64,000 bases of DNA from Eopsaltria australis (lineage: Eukaryota; Chordata; Aves; Passeriformes; Petroicidae): assembly GCA_034509425.1 (NCBI GenBank), contig JAVTVJ010000371.1, positions 868,001-932,000 of the forward strand. Reading direction: 5' to 3'. The notes beneath the pieces were generated by a model. The model searched no databases. It was not told the DNA's origin and saw only the letters and a program-made list of their open reading frames with translations. The position numbers were made by a program, and so were the translations under genes. Shown in pieces: positions 24,875 to 36,799 of this stretch. The first letter of the stretch is position 1; each line of letters starts with the position of its first letter.

Positions 24875-25894
24875 CACTTGCATATATTTAGCAGCCCACC
24901 ATGGGAACATCAGCTTCTTTTTTAATTAATTACTTATTAATAGATGTAAAATATGAACGGACAGCAAGCCTAGATTTTTCCTGCTTCATCAATTTCAGCA
25001 CTCAAAGAAAGCATCTCGTTTACAGCTACCAGAAGCCAACAGGGACATGTAATGAATGAAGCCTGAAACCCAAGATCCCCTCAGCACTTTTGTACCCCCA
25101 TTATTTGGGGACAAATCCTCTCCTCCCTCCAGGGAAGGAAGACTAGCTGGATTGAAAGAGCTGGAAGAAGTGGAAAGCTTCACAGGCAACCTTCAAATCC
25201 CCTGTGCAGGGCTTTAGGCACACAATTGTCCCCAGCAGGAATGGGAAATGCAAATTCACTGAATGCAGAGAGGTGGACCCAGCCTGTGGGACTGCAGGGA
25301 AGAAGTCTGCCTGCCTCTCTTCTGAGGGCCCCATGCACCTCACAAGGCCAGCCTACCTAGCTGAAGGACAACTGGAGCTCGTTGGAAAATAAACACCACA
25401 GAGAGAAAAAGGACTGCAACACTATGAACTCTTCAACTTCCATGTAGAGCACTCGGGGCTGGGGGTGGGGAGGTTTCTCAGAGCGTACATGGCTGTCACT
25501 GACAATAAAGTCAGTCACGTTTTTAAAACACTGGGGACAGAATTCAAATGTGCCCCATTATGCCTTGAGATGAACTCCCTGGGTACAAAGGGTGCGTGGG
25601 TTACGCTCAGCTCCTGTGTTCCTCCGCCGAGACTGTGAAAGGCAGTGCAAAGTGCACACTGAGAAGGAAGGAACACACAAGGTGATAATTCCTGCCGTAG
25701 GGGTCTGGTCATGGGTGCCCCTAGTGTTCTGGAGTCCCTGGCAACTTTAACCTCATGCTGATTTTCTCCATCCCTGGGTGTGCTGCTCAGCTCTAGGAGA
25801 CCCCAGTGCCATTTCCCAGCCCTGAGGCTGCACCTCAGCCTTGCTCCTGCGAGGGGCTGGGAGAGGGAACAGCCTGAGCCCAACTGTGCCCCCA
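24875..25894. other. Unique noncoding DNA, no gene seen
   Basis: It starts with a TAATTA-rich block (24918-24935) that might be regulatory. It then becomes GC-richer (25550-25890), with frames up to 126 codons on the minus strand that have no recognisable domain. No transposon is identified. Confidence 0.5.
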
Positions 25895-26130
25895 CACCAT
25901 GCTAAAGCAGCAATTATTATCATTAAAAATAAATCATCCTCCCTGTCGATTGACTGTACTTATTGGCCATTGCTGCCATCTAGCCAGATGCATCTCCAGC
26001 ATTCGCAGAAGCCTTGAGCCTGTTTATTTTCTCACTGCTGCTCGGCCTGAAGCGGGGATAAATGCAGCCCTTGTTACTCACTGCCTCTGCAGAGACATTT
26101 GTAAACTTTCACAGGGTTTTTCCTTTTTTT
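25895..26130. promoter_or_regulatory. Candidate conserved noncoding element
   Basis: This is a non-repetitive block with ATTA-rich cores at its start (about 25910-25935), several retained CpGs and no convincing coding frame. The combination is typical of vertebrate enhancer-like sequence. Conservation itself was not tested. Confidence 0.25.
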
Positions 26131-26479
26131 CCAACAGGTGACAAAATACTCTATAACTGCAGGTGCTCTGGGACACAAACAGGAAAATGTAGATCAGATG
26201 CAGCTGTAGTTGGAGTAAGGGAAAAATCAAGATAAAGGCAGCAGATGAGAGAGTGCTAAAACAAGCAAAGAAATGATTGAGAAATGGTAGTTAGCTATTT
26301 TTGTTGCCAACTTACTCTTGCAAGGTAGCTCTAACACAATAATTTTGTCTATTTTGTTATCGTGCCAAATTTTTGCAGGTGCTACCAGGGGAAGTTTGCT
26401 GAAAAAAAAAAAAAAAAGGTTCTTGAACATTATTGGAAAAGGATGAAGAAGTTGTCAGCTCAATCCAGCACTGAAGGAT

Positions 26480-26523
26480 GTGCTAGAGGTCACAGCTAAG
26501 GGTGCTAGAGGTCACAGCTAAGG
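26480..26523 (+). repeat. 22-bp perfect tandem duplication
   Basis: The 22-bp unit gtgctagaggtcacagctaa + gg occurs at 26480-26501 and is repeated identically at 26502-26523. It is a simple local duplication. A 16-A run lies just upstream at 26402-26417. Confidence 0.95.
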
Positions 26524-27639
26524 AGCACTGGCCAGTGTTACTGGACTTGCAAAGTAGGAATGATAAGGAAATGGTTTCAGAGAGCTTCTGAGTTCAGATT
26601 TATTTGTCTAAGACTTTGGTTCCAAAATTCAGTCAGGAAAATGTTAATAATGGGGGGCTTACTTTGCCCCCATCCCTTCATCTCCTTTTGGTATGTACAG
26701 CATAAAATAGGTTGAAAAAACCAGTATTCTAAGGAGACTTAGAAACTGAAAGATTCAGACAGAGTTTCATGGTCCACAATTCAGCTCTAAAAAGCCAATG
26801 CAAACTTCCAGACACTGTGGCCTTTCGCTTTGCTAGACAACCTGGTTTCAGAGCCATATCCAGCAACATAAAAAGCAAGAGGTGAAGCACAATGGATAAA
26901 GAGAAAATAAACATGACTGTATATCATAAAACACAGTGATTGCTCTCTAGCCATAATGTTCCAACCAAACAAAAGGGGGAAGGAGGATATCAATAAACAT
27001 CTGTGAATTCAAATTTATTTTACTGTACTTCCCATTCCACCAGAGAAACGAATAAAATGTTGCATTTTGCTTCCCTGGTTTTCTTAACTCTGAAAAGGGA
27101 GGTTTCATGGATAATCCAGAGTAATATTCAGCTGTGAATCCAATTTATGCAGTGGGATAGGATTAAAAAAGGAACAGAAGGTCTGGATTCTGAACCTGCT
27201 GTAACAGTTTTGATTTGAATAGAACCCAAGTCTTGAAATGGCTTGTTTTCCACTTCTGGTTTGGAGTTGGTTGAAATACTGCCACAGTAGCACTTCCTGT
27301 AATATTTTAGTCCAAGATCCTCATTATTTGGAACTGAACTCTAAAGATTTTGGCACCATGAAATCCAAACAAAACTCTGTTCCTGACTCAACTGGCCCAG
27401 AAGTCAACCCAAGCTTAATCTGGTTCTGGGTCCAAATCCAGCTTCAGCCCACTTCCATTGTTGTACAGATAATGCCATAATACCACCTCTAGCCTCAGGA
27501 TTTATGATGCCTCCTCACAGGATGCATATTTGTGTGTAAATACATAAATCACATCAGATAAACAAAGCAGACATGCCAGAAAACAGGAGGGGAGGGAAGA
27601 GGAGAGATACCTACCAAGCAGTTTGTCTCTAAAGTGTTG
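26524..27639. other. Unique noncoding DNA, no gene seen
   Basis: No exon, RNA gene or repeat is recognised. Frames are short, on both strands and not protein-like. Confidence 0.55.
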
Positions 27640-27900
27640 CCAGTTGTGAAAGGACTCGTCGTGCTAATATCCCCTCATTCAGGCTCTCGCAGACACGCTA
27701 AGAGCGTGACGGCTGGCAGGCAGTGCATTTAAGTGCTGTTACTGAGGCCCCCAAATATTGACAGAGTGCCAGACTCTGAGAAACTATTGATGTATGCAGC
27801 CGGCCGCTGCTCCAGACACCTCTCAGACAGAGTCTTTAAATGTCACAGATTAATGAATTTTCATGAAACGGAGAATGAGAGAAAGAATTAAAAAAAAAAA
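27640..27900. promoter_or_regulatory. Candidate conserved noncoding element
   Basis: This block holds many CpGs for its surroundings (around 27655-27715 and 27800-27810), is free of repeats and has no long open frame. It ends in an AT-rich segment with a TTAATGAATTTTCAT-type core. Among the blocks in the window it looks like one of the stronger enhancer candidates, but that judgement rests on composition alone. Confidence 0.28.
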
Positions 27901-28974
27901 AATTATATCCCATAGCACCAACATGAAAGCATCTTTTATCCCTACACAAAATTCTGCCCTCAAGCCTCAAGATTCCTAATAGATTATAACAGATTGTAAG
28001 TCGGCATGAGATACGGGATGGAGGAGGTTAGACCCTCTGGATCATGCAGAGCATCCTCAAACAAAGCCAACGTGCGAGATGTTCATTTACAAAAAAACAG
28101 TGAGAGTCAAGGACCACTCAGACCTCTGTTTCATTTTAACCTAAACCACAAGTTACAAAGCTTAAGGGGGAGAGCTGCTTAAATATTTTTTTTTTTATCT
28201 GAAGTACACATGGTGCCAAACTGCAAAATTCAGCTGTTGACTTTGAACAACCCTAACTTTAGAGACATTGAGATAGACAGATGTACTTGGATCCTCTCTT
28301 AGTATTTGATCTTGTGCTTGATCTTACTCAAGAAATTGCCAAAGTTACGATAGAACATTTTTATGCCATCAGATAAACCAAGTATGCTGATTATTTCTCT
28401 TTTTTCATTTATATCAGGAACTCAAATATGTATGCAAGAACTTCAAATATCATTAAAATGTAATAATGCAAAATGCAGTTGGAGTGTAAATGACAAATCT
28501 ATGCATAACACATCGCTTAAAGAGGAAGGAAGTGAAGGGATGATGCAGATGATGTATGCAGAGGTAAAAATGGGTCATTTATACCCAACCATGTTAAAAA
28601 TGCAGCTTCAGTGAGTCCCACTGCACAGAGCCACTTGTAGGTGGGGCTCCGTGAGCCATTTTCTCCCTCTTTCCCATAGTTATGGATTCCTGCAAGGCTC
28701 TGCTGCCCACATGGCACCTGGGCTGTCCCGCAGGATTTGTCTTCAGTGCAATGACAGCCAGAGGGGTGAGCAGCAACACACCCAGCTCCTCACTGGCTGC
28801 CTCCCTGCCCCTCAGAAGCACAGCTGCCTGACACCAGTGACTGGGAAGTGGAAGCTGGTGCCACCTCAACAGCCAGCCCTGCTGCAGGAAAACCCGGGGA
28901 AGCTGACAGCACCCTGACAAGCAAAGGGAGTGCTCTAAGAACAGCCAAGCAGCAAGTCCTTGTGGTTTTCCACT
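27901..28974. other. Unique noncoding DNA; GC-richer just before the CR1
   Basis: No gene is recognised. 28640-28974 is GC-richer than its surroundings and carries overlapping frames on both strands (longest 144 codons on minus, running into the CR1). The peptides have no recognisable domains. The patch may be sequence associated with the adjacent CR1 insertion, but it does not match the CR1 3' region I recognise. Confidence 0.45.
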
Positions 28975-29403
28975 CTGTTGGAACAAGTCAAGAGCAGGAC
29001 CATGAAGATGCTCAGAGGGCTGGAGCACTTCTGTTATGGCAGACTGAGAGAGATGGGGTTGTTCAACCCGGAGAAGAGGAAGCTCTGTGGAGACCTCAGA
29101 GCAGCCTTCTGGTACCTAAATGGGGCTGACAAAAAAGATGGTGAGGCACTTTTTACACGGGCATAAAGTGATAGGGCAAAGGGTAATGGCCTTAAACTGA
29201 GAGAATGTAGATTTAAATTGGATATAAGGAAGAATTCTCTATGATTAGTCTGGTAAGGCACTGGCACAGGTTCCCCAGAGATGATGTGGATGGAGCTTTG
29301 AGCAGCTTGGTCCATTAGAAGGTGTCCCTGCCCATGGCAGAAGTGCTGGAATTAGGTGATCTAAAGATCCCTTCATACCAAACCATTCTATGGTTCTATG
29401 ATT
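28975..29403 (+). mobile_element. CR1 LINE, truncated 3' end with internal deletion
   Basis: A plus-strand CR1 3' end. It starts at 'ctgttggaacaagtc', passes through conserved blocks such as 'ggggttgttcaacccggaga', 'agtgatagggcaaagggtaa' and 'ggtgtccctgcccatggcag', and ends in 'ttctatggttctatgat'. It corresponds to the last part of the reverse transcriptase ORF region plus the 3' UTR; the frame is broken and inactive. Relative to the usual CR1 sequence as I remember it, about 35-40 bp are missing at 29288-29292, where a GGATG that occurs on both sides of the missing block now occurs once. This suggests a deletion between short direct repeats. Confidence 0.94.
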
Positions 29404-31148
29404 ATTGTTGCAGAAAAGTCAATATTCTTCACTGAAGACTGTTCTCCTAAGTTCCCTCTCTCTCTGGCCACATGGGGCTTTGCTCTCCACGGCATCCACA
29501 AAATCTTACCATAACAACAGGGACTGACACAGGCAGTGTTCAAGAGATGCTTGTTTCCACATCTTACCAGTCAGATTATTTTAAAAAATCTTTTTTTTTT
29601 TTTTTTTTTTCAAAAAACAAAGCTACCTTTCTATGTGTGAAGTTAAGTGGAAACAACTGCAAAAACTCTGATGGCAACCTCCAGATCCTTATGACAGAGG
29701 AGTCTTTGGTTTTCCAAAGCCAATACACTTCTGTAGATTGGCACATCTGGCAATTAACTGTATCACGGACCATGACAGACATTTCTGCTATCATTTGTGT
29801 GACTCTTGTCACCACCCAAAGCATGTCCTCCCTCCCACCACAGATCCCATCACCACCAGAATTGCAGCAGGGTCTCCAACACCATTATTATTATTATATT
29901 ATTATTATCCATTCTCCATTTTCCATTACCTGCAGCTCTACAAATGACCTGGATGAAGCAGCAAGTAGCCATCCTTTGCCAACAGCCAGAGAGAAGACAG
30001 AGCACATGTGTGTGTAGGAGGGGACGACACAAATGACTTATTAAGTACAGAAGAAAGCAAAATGTCAAAACCTTTCTATTCTGAGAACAATTTCTGTACA
30101 AACAAAGCAAAAGAAAATCCATATAGATTTTCACACAGAGAACTATTTTACACATCATTGCAAACTTTAAAACACTCAGTACTTTTTCTTCAGGACTTTT
30201 AAAGAGCCTGTCTAACATTACTGCCTATTCTGGCCTGTTATTTCTCCTCACATAGCCTTTTTCCATTCTCCTTTCTTCCCCTCTCTTTTTAAAAAATAAT
30301 AACTGAGGAACTATCACAAAACACTGACCCAGCATTTCACTCAGTCCAGTACCACATCTTCAGCAAATGCCAGCTCTGATTAAACTGAAGGAAGATGTAA
30401 AAAACCTCAGCATTTCCCTTTTACAAAAGCCTTCACATACCTCAGCAGAGATCAGCTTCAGTCTGAAGACTGAAGTTGAGTGTTGGTTGGGATGGTCCCT
30501 GAAGCACACAGAAAGGCCCAAGCTATGAAGTTGCTATGAACTAATGCAACAGCCCTATCTTCTTTTGCAAACATTGGAACACCTAATAAGCCTTGTCCCT
30601 GTTCCCTTTGCATGCCAACATACGAAAGCTTGTTCCAGTTCCATAAACTCTGCACCATCTCGAAGAATGGGATAGCAGAGGTGGGAAAAAGTATAGAAGA
30701 ACTGGAAGCATTGATGATTGCACAAAATTTACCATAGAACAGAAAAAAGCAGAATACAACATGCACAGAAAACAGCAGTTGCAAAGTAGTGAATAAGAAC
30801 GAATGTGTTACAGAATTAAAATTATTGTGTCTTCAGGGGACCTTGGAAGTTCCTAAGTTCTACCTCTCTCACCAGGTTTAGGATAGTACCACAGGCCATT
30901 TTCCTTTCCAAGTCTCAACTTGTCTGATTCTCACCACAAACTTTCCATCAATTAGTTAATTTCTGGCAGGAATTTCTGATTGTCTGTCTTCTGCCTTTTT
31001 CTTTTCTTTCCCTTCCTCTGTGTGCATGCCTGTGCATACATCACAGATCACAACCAGCTTACACCCCCCTCCTTGTTAAAAGTCCCACCTCTTCTGCTGA
31101 CTTACTGCACTCTTAATCAAAAGGGCAGGAGGAAGCCGCCAGGATTCA
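29404..31148. other. Unique noncoding DNA with simple repeats
   Basis: No gene is recognised. It contains a 20-T run (29591-29610) and an ATT microsatellite (about 29884-29908). A 181-codon frame at 29472-30017 crosses both; its phenylalanine and tyrosine-isoleucine runs come from these simple repeats. A weak CR1-like patch near 30840-30880 is too diverged to call. Confidence 0.55.
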
Positions 31149-31187
31149 TTCTTCCCCCTCTCTCCTCCTCTCTCCCTCCCTTTTTTC
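31149..31187 (+). repeat. 39-nt polypyrimidine tract
   Basis: Every base on the + strand from 31149 to 31187 is C or T. It could act as a polypyrimidine tract, but it is followed by CAAATGG and not by a clean AG acceptor. It is best read as low-complexity sequence with possible non-B DNA potential. Confidence 0.85.
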
Positions 31188-32924
31188 AAATGGCACAAAT
31201 GTCAAACTTTCTAAAAGGATGTTTGGCATAGCTGAGTTCAGTCGTGTAACGTACAAAGTCGGTATGATCAAAAGGTTGCAGGGCTGCCCACTGCTAAAGA
31301 AGAGAGGGAAAAAAGGAACGGGGATCTTTTCTAAAGTGTGAAAGAATGCATGAGACAACTGTTGCCACTGGAAACACCATGTCTATTAGCAGCAGCGGTG
31401 GGTCTGAAACACCAAAACCCAGGTCCAGAGTCCAGATTCTCTGAAAAACAGGGCTGTTCTGATCCAATTTTCCACCCGTGAAGAAACAGGGATAGACACA
31501 GCTATGGAACTGAAGACTTTTTTTTCTATGTGCTTTGCATCATTCTATGGAAAATAACTGAATCTAGGTGGAAATAACAGCAGTTAGTTTTGTAGTCAAA
31601 GTTGCTGAAACTAATCAGATGGAACACAGATTCACATATCAAAAATACATTGTCTCTCTGGTATTTTTTGTACTGCTACCTTTCACCACAGTATTTTCAT
31701 TCTTATTCTATCCACTGCTGAAAAGGAGAGCAAATTATTCCTCCCTTCTACATATCTAAGATTGTTATGATTTCGTAAGGCAACTGGTTTGCAATTGTGG
31801 AGCACTTCACAATTGCACGCTCGCATCTTCCTCTACATTTCTGATGCAACTCCTCTGGTTTTATTCATCTGTTTATTTGCTCCACTTTGCTGAGCCCTTG
31901 TGAAAATGTTTGTGTCTCCTTACCCAACACTAACATTAGAGAACAGTCCAGTTATGCCACCGGCTCCTGCAAAATGTCTGCATCCCAGTGGCATGAAAAT
32001 TGATGGTCAGAATACTCAGCATGGAGAATCTCTCTACAAGCTCAGACGGCGTTTCCTTGCCAGAAGATAACCCCAAAAATGTAGACGAGAAAGCTCATCG
32101 TCAATATCCATTTAATAGAAAAATCTTAATTATAGATAGCTTTCAGTCCCAGAACAGTAGACGGGAACTTGAGATTAATTCCCCCTATGACAAAGTATGT
32201 GAACAATAACCAGAATTTGTAATCAATACCCAGAGGAGAGAGCATCCAAATTGTAATGGGGATTTGGGATTCATTCCCAGAGGGTGTAAAATATGATTTG
32301 GAACAGGTAGACTGGGATTAATTTTTGATTATGAAATATTTGAACGGCAATTTTCAACTTTTAATGAAGAGAGGATGTGGACACCACAATTAATATAATT
32401 TCTAAGTCTCTCCATCATATTTCAGGAGACAGATGATAGATCACAAACAGCTGTTCAGGTCATACACAAGTTAATGTGGGAGTGCCACCTAAAGGAAAGT
32501 GCACTAGGATGAGACTCTGGAGAAAGACAGGCAAAGACCAGAGTTGCACTTTCCCCATTTCTAATAAAACTCGCTTATTGCAAAGTCTGCATTAGAAGTA
32601 ATTATTCTGTGTTTGCTGACTTTACATGGATAATTATAAGGCAGAAAACATCAGTATGGGAACATGGCTTTTCTCTTACACAGGGAAAAAATATAAAGGT
32701 GTTCACAGGAGAAATAATTCTCACTCTGAAGGAAAATTTCAAAATAGGAGTGGTACAAGGTAAAATATATAGAACCTCACTATGTCCTGGGGGGAGAATA
32801 CAACCCAAATTTCTAAAGTTCCTTAGAATATAATAAAGCAGCTAATTGTTTGCCTAGAATGAAGATAATGAGTGAGCTGTGAATCTTACCCTTTTCTGTT
32901 AGTTTCCACAAAATAATTTTCTTT
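31188..32924. other. Unique noncoding DNA, no gene seen
   Basis: AT-rich unique sequence without recognisable exon, RNA gene or transposon. Confidence 0.55.
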
Positions 32925-33085
32925 ATGTTTTCCTCACACGCCAATGAGTAATTTTAATGATTATGAGCTGCATCTGTAGCCACGTAAGACAAGACAAATT
33001 TCGTCTATCTGCATATCTGGCCATTTATGAATGACTGTAACAAAGTGATTTTTCACGATACAGATTTATTGCCACAGGGGTAAGA
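32925..33085. promoter_or_regulatory. Candidate conserved noncoding element
   Basis: An AT-rich but non-repetitive block with several homeodomain-like cores (TTTTAATGATTATGAG near 32953) and scattered retained CpGs. It has no coding frame. It is proposed from composition; boundaries are approximate. Confidence 0.25.
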
Positions 33086-34312
33086 AAACCTTGCCTCCAT
33101 GTCCAGCATTCAGTACTGCTCAGTTGGAAGGAAAGTACTCAGAAGTAAAACATCTTGCCCTGAAACAACTGATGGTAGTTGCTTCAGAAGCAGGAATAAA
33201 GATGACTTGAACCAAAATCCTGTTTCAGCTCGACACATACTTTATTCCTAATTTATCTTTTCAACCTTGTAAAGTATTTTAAAAGATGCTCTGAATTTTT
33301 GAAATGGAAGATTTACCTCTTTCATTTATGCCTGCTGTGGTAAATTTTTGGGTCTTTCACTGAAAAGAGATGAAACAACTGGGGTTCCCTATGGTGCCAC
33401 TCCTCCTCTTTCCTCTTAAGCCCTCAAACCCACATCTACCCAATGATCATTTCCTAAGTCTCCAAAATTATATATAAGTATGCTGTCTCTGCCATACCCT
33501 ATTAATCATAAACTTCTTCTCATTTCATTTCAGTATTAAACTCATCTTGTTCAAATCTCTAATTTTCCACACTGACAGAGAAGTTCTCTATACATCATTC
33601 AGTTCTATTTCCTAGATACGTTCAGAATTACAAAATTCATTCAAGCCCATCTGATCTCTTCTCACTAAACCTTCTGTCTTGCACTGACTGACAGAGAAGA
33701 ATTAGCCTTTCTCCTGTCAGGTATACATCTTTTCCCCACAAAAGTATGTGAAATCATCCAAATACAGCCAATGACTCAGCTTGCCCTTGTACTTGTGTCT
33801 TTGCTCTACAGAGCAGTCATTTTATGGAGCAGCAAGTCCCACTGACATCATATCAGACAGACTACTAATATTTCTAAAGTAAAAACAGCTGTAGCTGCAC
33901 GGCAGGGTACCACACACTGAAAGTAGCAATAGGGATGAAGTGGTACCATCAGCACCCCTCATTCCAGTGGAAACAGGAAATCTCACAATGAAGTCATGCT
34001 ACAGAGTGACACTGCTGAGCCTAATACATCACAGGTCATTTTAAGTCATTAAAAAGTAAAATTTGCCAATCACAATTTTCCTCAGTGATCCTATCTAATA
34101 TTAAACTCAGGTGTAGATCTTAGGGTTGGGAAGCAAATGCATGTCAGACATTTTCTGCTCTTTCCCTGCTGCAGCAATGTCTTCTATCTCATTTCTAACC
34201 CAGTGCCACAGCTTCTCTCCAGTTTTAAAAAGACACTGCAGCACTATGCCAGCAAAACAAATGATGGTCAGCAAACAGGAGACGGGACTAGAAGAGCACT
34301 CAAGCCTCCCTC
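33086..34312. other. Unique noncoding DNA, no gene seen
   Basis: No exon is recognised. A short segment at 33260-33305 resembles the 'gtaaagtattttaaaagatgc' part of MIR-like repeats, but is too short to annotate on its own. Confidence 0.5.
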
Positions 34313-34389
34313 TGTGGTTTTTTGGTTGGTTTTTTTTTTTGTTTTGGTGTTTTGTTTTTTTTTTGGTTTTTTTTGGTTTTTTTTGGTTG
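34313..34389 (+). repeat. 77-nt G/T-only low-complexity tract
   Basis: The + strand contains only T and G from 34313 to 34389, built from T runs of up to 11-12 split by GG or G. The last part is nearly periodic (GG followed by T8, two to three times). Open frames that cross it gain artificial Phe/Trp/Val runs. It is simple sequence with strong strand asymmetry. Confidence 0.92.
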
Positions 34390-35029
34390 AGCCAGACATT
34401 CAGCAGAAGCGATTAAGCCTTCCCCAGATATCTGCAATAATAAGTTTGGTGCTTCAGAGCTGAGACCTGCCCCTGTTCTCCCCTAGGGCCAGGTATCCTT
34501 GCTCGGAGAGGCTCTGGTTCCCAACTGCAAGTTGGAACCCGCAGCAAGACTGGGGACCTGCAGAGCCCCCCACTCCCACATCACACTCAGGCTAGAGCAG
34601 CCCTTTTGGAGAGTTAATCAAAGCAGCTGTGGCAGGCAACTCAGATGGGCTCCAACAGGACATGGTGTTAGATTAGTCACCTCACCAGTTCCTGCCTCAG
34701 TATCCCCAAGTGTGAATTAGTTTTTGGCACCTAAAAGTTAAGAGGGCGGCAGCTTCAGAAGAACTGTATGTTAGACAGACAGATCGATATTTCATTTTAA
34801 AGAACAGTTTCTAGTCTACTGTACTTTTGCTGATTTGAAAGAAAACAGACTGTTGCAGTATTTTTTGACAAAAAACCTGTAGAAGAAATCATTACAGTCT
34901 TTTACAACCAGAATCTGGAAGGGTGTCCCATTGTAATATTTTCAAAGAGAAGTTGTGCATGCAGTATGTATGTGCATATGGTGTTTATGAATTGTTTTTT
35001 AACTTTAGATATTTTATTCATTTTTCCAC

Positions 35030-35644
35030 ATGGTACAAGTAGAACACACATCTTTGTTGGACAGACACCAACACAGTAACATAGCTTTAGATTTCAGGCA
35101 CTCAAGACTCAGTGGGACAATAGGCTACTCTATCTTCATGCCAGGACATCACGTCCTGAAATTAGGATGCGTGCCACCAGGCAGTTCGTATCTCACTGAA
35201 GATACTCAGCCCTCAATACATTCAGTTATACTAAACGAAGGAAACTGTAACCACTTCCAGTTATTTCATACAGAGATAAGGACCATGAGAACTTTGTGTC
35301 TTGGCATACAACATCCTATTTTGATTTCACTGTACTGTGGGATCTGCTGTTATCCACAGTTTGTGGACTTCTTTTTTTTTTCTTACTTGGAGCATGCATA
35401 CAGCCAGCATAGTAACTTCAGTCATAACAAGTTTCAGAAGTCCCTAAAGCAAAGGGAAGGGGGTAAGGAATGGCACAAAAAGACCTGGCTAGATCTTCTC
35501 AGGACAGCAGCAGAAAGAGCACAGATCCCACTGATACCTGCATCCCTATCCCCAGAGCCAGCAACGTGGAGTTCAAAATTAACTTTTGCTTGCAATGTGT
35601 GCATATATGTAAGCTGCTCATTGCAGATTCATGGAGAACACTGA
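35030..35644 (+). other. Unrecognised 204-codon open frame, coding doubtful
   Basis: An ATG at 35030 opens a frame to a stop at 35642-35644. This is long for AT-rich DNA without GC or homopolymer help, apart from a short T run near 35371-35380 that encodes Phe residues. The product has no recognised domain, signal peptide, repeat or transposon motif, and composition is ordinary. No splice structure or promoter ties it to a gene. The most likely explanation is a chance open frame; a lineage-specific ORF in a transcript is the alternative. Confidence 0.12.
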
Positions 35645-36799
35645 AAGCAAATTCTCCAGGATAACTGCCTATCCAGACCCACTACTGCCCAAAGTCAGAT
35701 GAAGTGCAAGTGTGAACAGCTTACCTCCAGACCAGAAAGTCTGTCCTGCTACTGCAGACTGCCATGTCTGATAACTATATAAACCTTGTTTATTTAATTT
35801 CACAGCTCCTGTTTCCCTTAAGTGTACCATGGTCTCAGGAATCACAAGATGGTGGCATTTAAGAAGTAGAGACAATGATTTAATTGCTTTTCCAGGAAAA
35901 AGCGAGGTTCAAAAGCAAAATGAAGTTTCCTCTATGAATAATGGAAATAAAATACTAATATTATAACTGAATGCTTTTTATAATTTAACACTGTAAACCA
36001 TCATTCTGTCAAATGAAATGTAAGAAGGGACAAACCAGCTCAGAGAAAATACATAAATATTAATTCTGTTCCCACTGGTAATTTAACACCTATCTGGTAC
36101 CCCAAGGTCTAGAAAACACTGAGTACAAAGAATAGTTCTTTCCTGCTATCTGGAAAAAAGATGAGGATAAGGGAAATTAAACATTTACATGAACTTGAGA
36201 TGTATTGGTTTTCAGACAGACAAACCAAAATGCCTATGCTGGGTATCTATGGCACACAAAACTAATGATTTTTATCCATTGTCCTACTGGAAGTTTTTTC
36301 TAGTGCCTGGCTTAAATTTGAGGTTTCCTGACAAGCTCTAACGAATGGTTAACCTTGCTTTCCTGATAAAAAGCAAATGCTCCCTGACTTCACTCTTTTA
36401 TTGAAACAAGTCCATATGGATGAAATACACTAACTTCTGTCAACGCGACTGCTGCCTGCACATTATTTAAATGCTAAAATAAAAAAAAAAAGGGGAATAT
36501 TTTTTCCACTCAGGGGCAGCAGGTCCCACCACAGGGAAGGTCAGCCCTGCTCTCCCAGACATAGACCTGGGGCAGTGCCAAGCCCTCTCCCCTCACCCAT
36601 CCCCTCTCCTGCTCCCCGGGGCTGCAAGCAGCAATTCCAGCGAGGCGGGGAATAAACAGGAGATGTGCTGTAGCCTTGTGGATCGCAGGTGGCACAGAGC
36701 ATTTATCTTCACATGTGGTTATCAGGGGGGGATATCCACAGCTTAGGAGTGGGAAAGGTCAGCTATGTCAGCTATGATGGCAACAAACAGCCTGAGCAG
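35645..36799. other. Unique noncoding DNA, no gene seen
   Basis: No gene is recognised. An 11-A run occurs at 36481-36491. GC content rises from about 36510 toward the CpG-rich patch downstream. Two adjacent copies of gtcagctat lie at 36758-36775. Confidence 0.5.

Noticed and set aside
28312..28324. 13-nt match to the start of mature miR-218 (ttgtgcttgatct)
   Set aside because: The match stops after 13 nt. The downstream sequence lacks the complementary arm needed for a hairpin, so it is a chance match.
29472..30017. 181-codon open frame on the + strand
   Set aside because: It is lengthened by a 20-T run (poly-Phe) and an ATT microsatellite (Tyr/Ile run), with no recognisable domain.
30835..30885. 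Possible very degraded CR1 3' end
   Set aside because: Only a short 'ggaccttggaagttcc'-like stretch resembles CR1, with no TTCTATGA tail.
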